Source: a bacterium CG2_30_54_10 (GTDB lineage Bacteria > Muiribacteriota > Ozemobacteria > Ozemobacterales > Ozemobacteraceae). Taken from it: a DNA stretch of 6,613 bases. Positions 6,596-6,613 of the stretch are shown here, piece after piece. The notes under the pieces were generated by a model. It saw nothing but the letters and a program-made list of their open reading frames with translations. It was not told the origin of the DNA and did no database searches. How positions within the stretch are numbered: the stretch's first letter is position 1; every line of letters begins with the position of its first letter. The DNA lies in NCBI GenBank assembly GCA_001872985.1, contig MNYA01000135.1, forward strand, positions 1 to 6,613. The letters run 5' to 3'. The translations under genes were made by a program, and so were the position numbers.

Positions 6596-6613
6596 TGTCA
6601 TTGCGAGGAGCGC
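6596..6613 (+). repeat. Dispersed intergenic repeat, copy 2, cut by window end
   Basis: TGTCATTGCGAGGAGCGC runs to the last base. Its first 12 bases match copy 1 at 11 positions; it has the GGAG variant of the core. It starts 95 bases after the start of copy 1, in the same orientation. The stretch between the copies (6528-6595) shows no ORF or hairpin that I can support. Confidence 0.65.

Overview
The window shows a bacterial chromosome segment of moderately high GC (roughly 50-55% by eye) with tightly packed genes, all on the + strand. From left to right it holds the 3' end of a small zinc-ribbon protein resembling the flagellar-operon YvyF/TIGR03826 family (2-289), a 65-base gap with a possible promoter, a 727-residue coiled-coil protein (355-2538), valS (2552-5227) and tyrS (5232-6452). 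A 161-base non-coding tail follows, with two copies of a short dispersed repeat. The lineage cannot be fixed from this sequence. A YvyF-like protein, a Thermus-style ValRS with two cysteine zinc sites, a TyrZ-type TyrRS and TGTCATT(T/G)CGAG-type intergenic repeats all fit a deep-branching or poorly cultured group. Candidatus Riflebacteria is a guess only.

The three complete genes look like one transcription unit. The gaps are 13 bases (coiled-coil gene to valS) and 4 bases (valS to tyrS), with no terminator and no room for a T-box leader before either synthetase. A weak promoter-like pair and a good Shine-Dalgarno sequence precede the first gene. valS has no visible Shine-Dalgarno sequence and may be translated by coupling. 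tyrS starts at GTG.

The unusual element is the first gene of this unit. After about 450 residues of coiled coil, residues 475-571 read as a GrpE-like module: the helical bundle and the beta head with the FD-x3-H-x-A and KGY signatures. A four-cysteine zinc ribbon and two TPR-like repeats follow. GrpE is normally a 170-220 residue DnaK nucleotide-exchange factor, so this is a diverged GrpE-like domain placed inside a large scaffold-like protein and co-transcribed with two aminoacyl-tRNA synthetases. The two synthetases charge tRNA-Val and tRNA-Tyr. Any link between the GrpE-like protein and translation or protein folding is inference from context.
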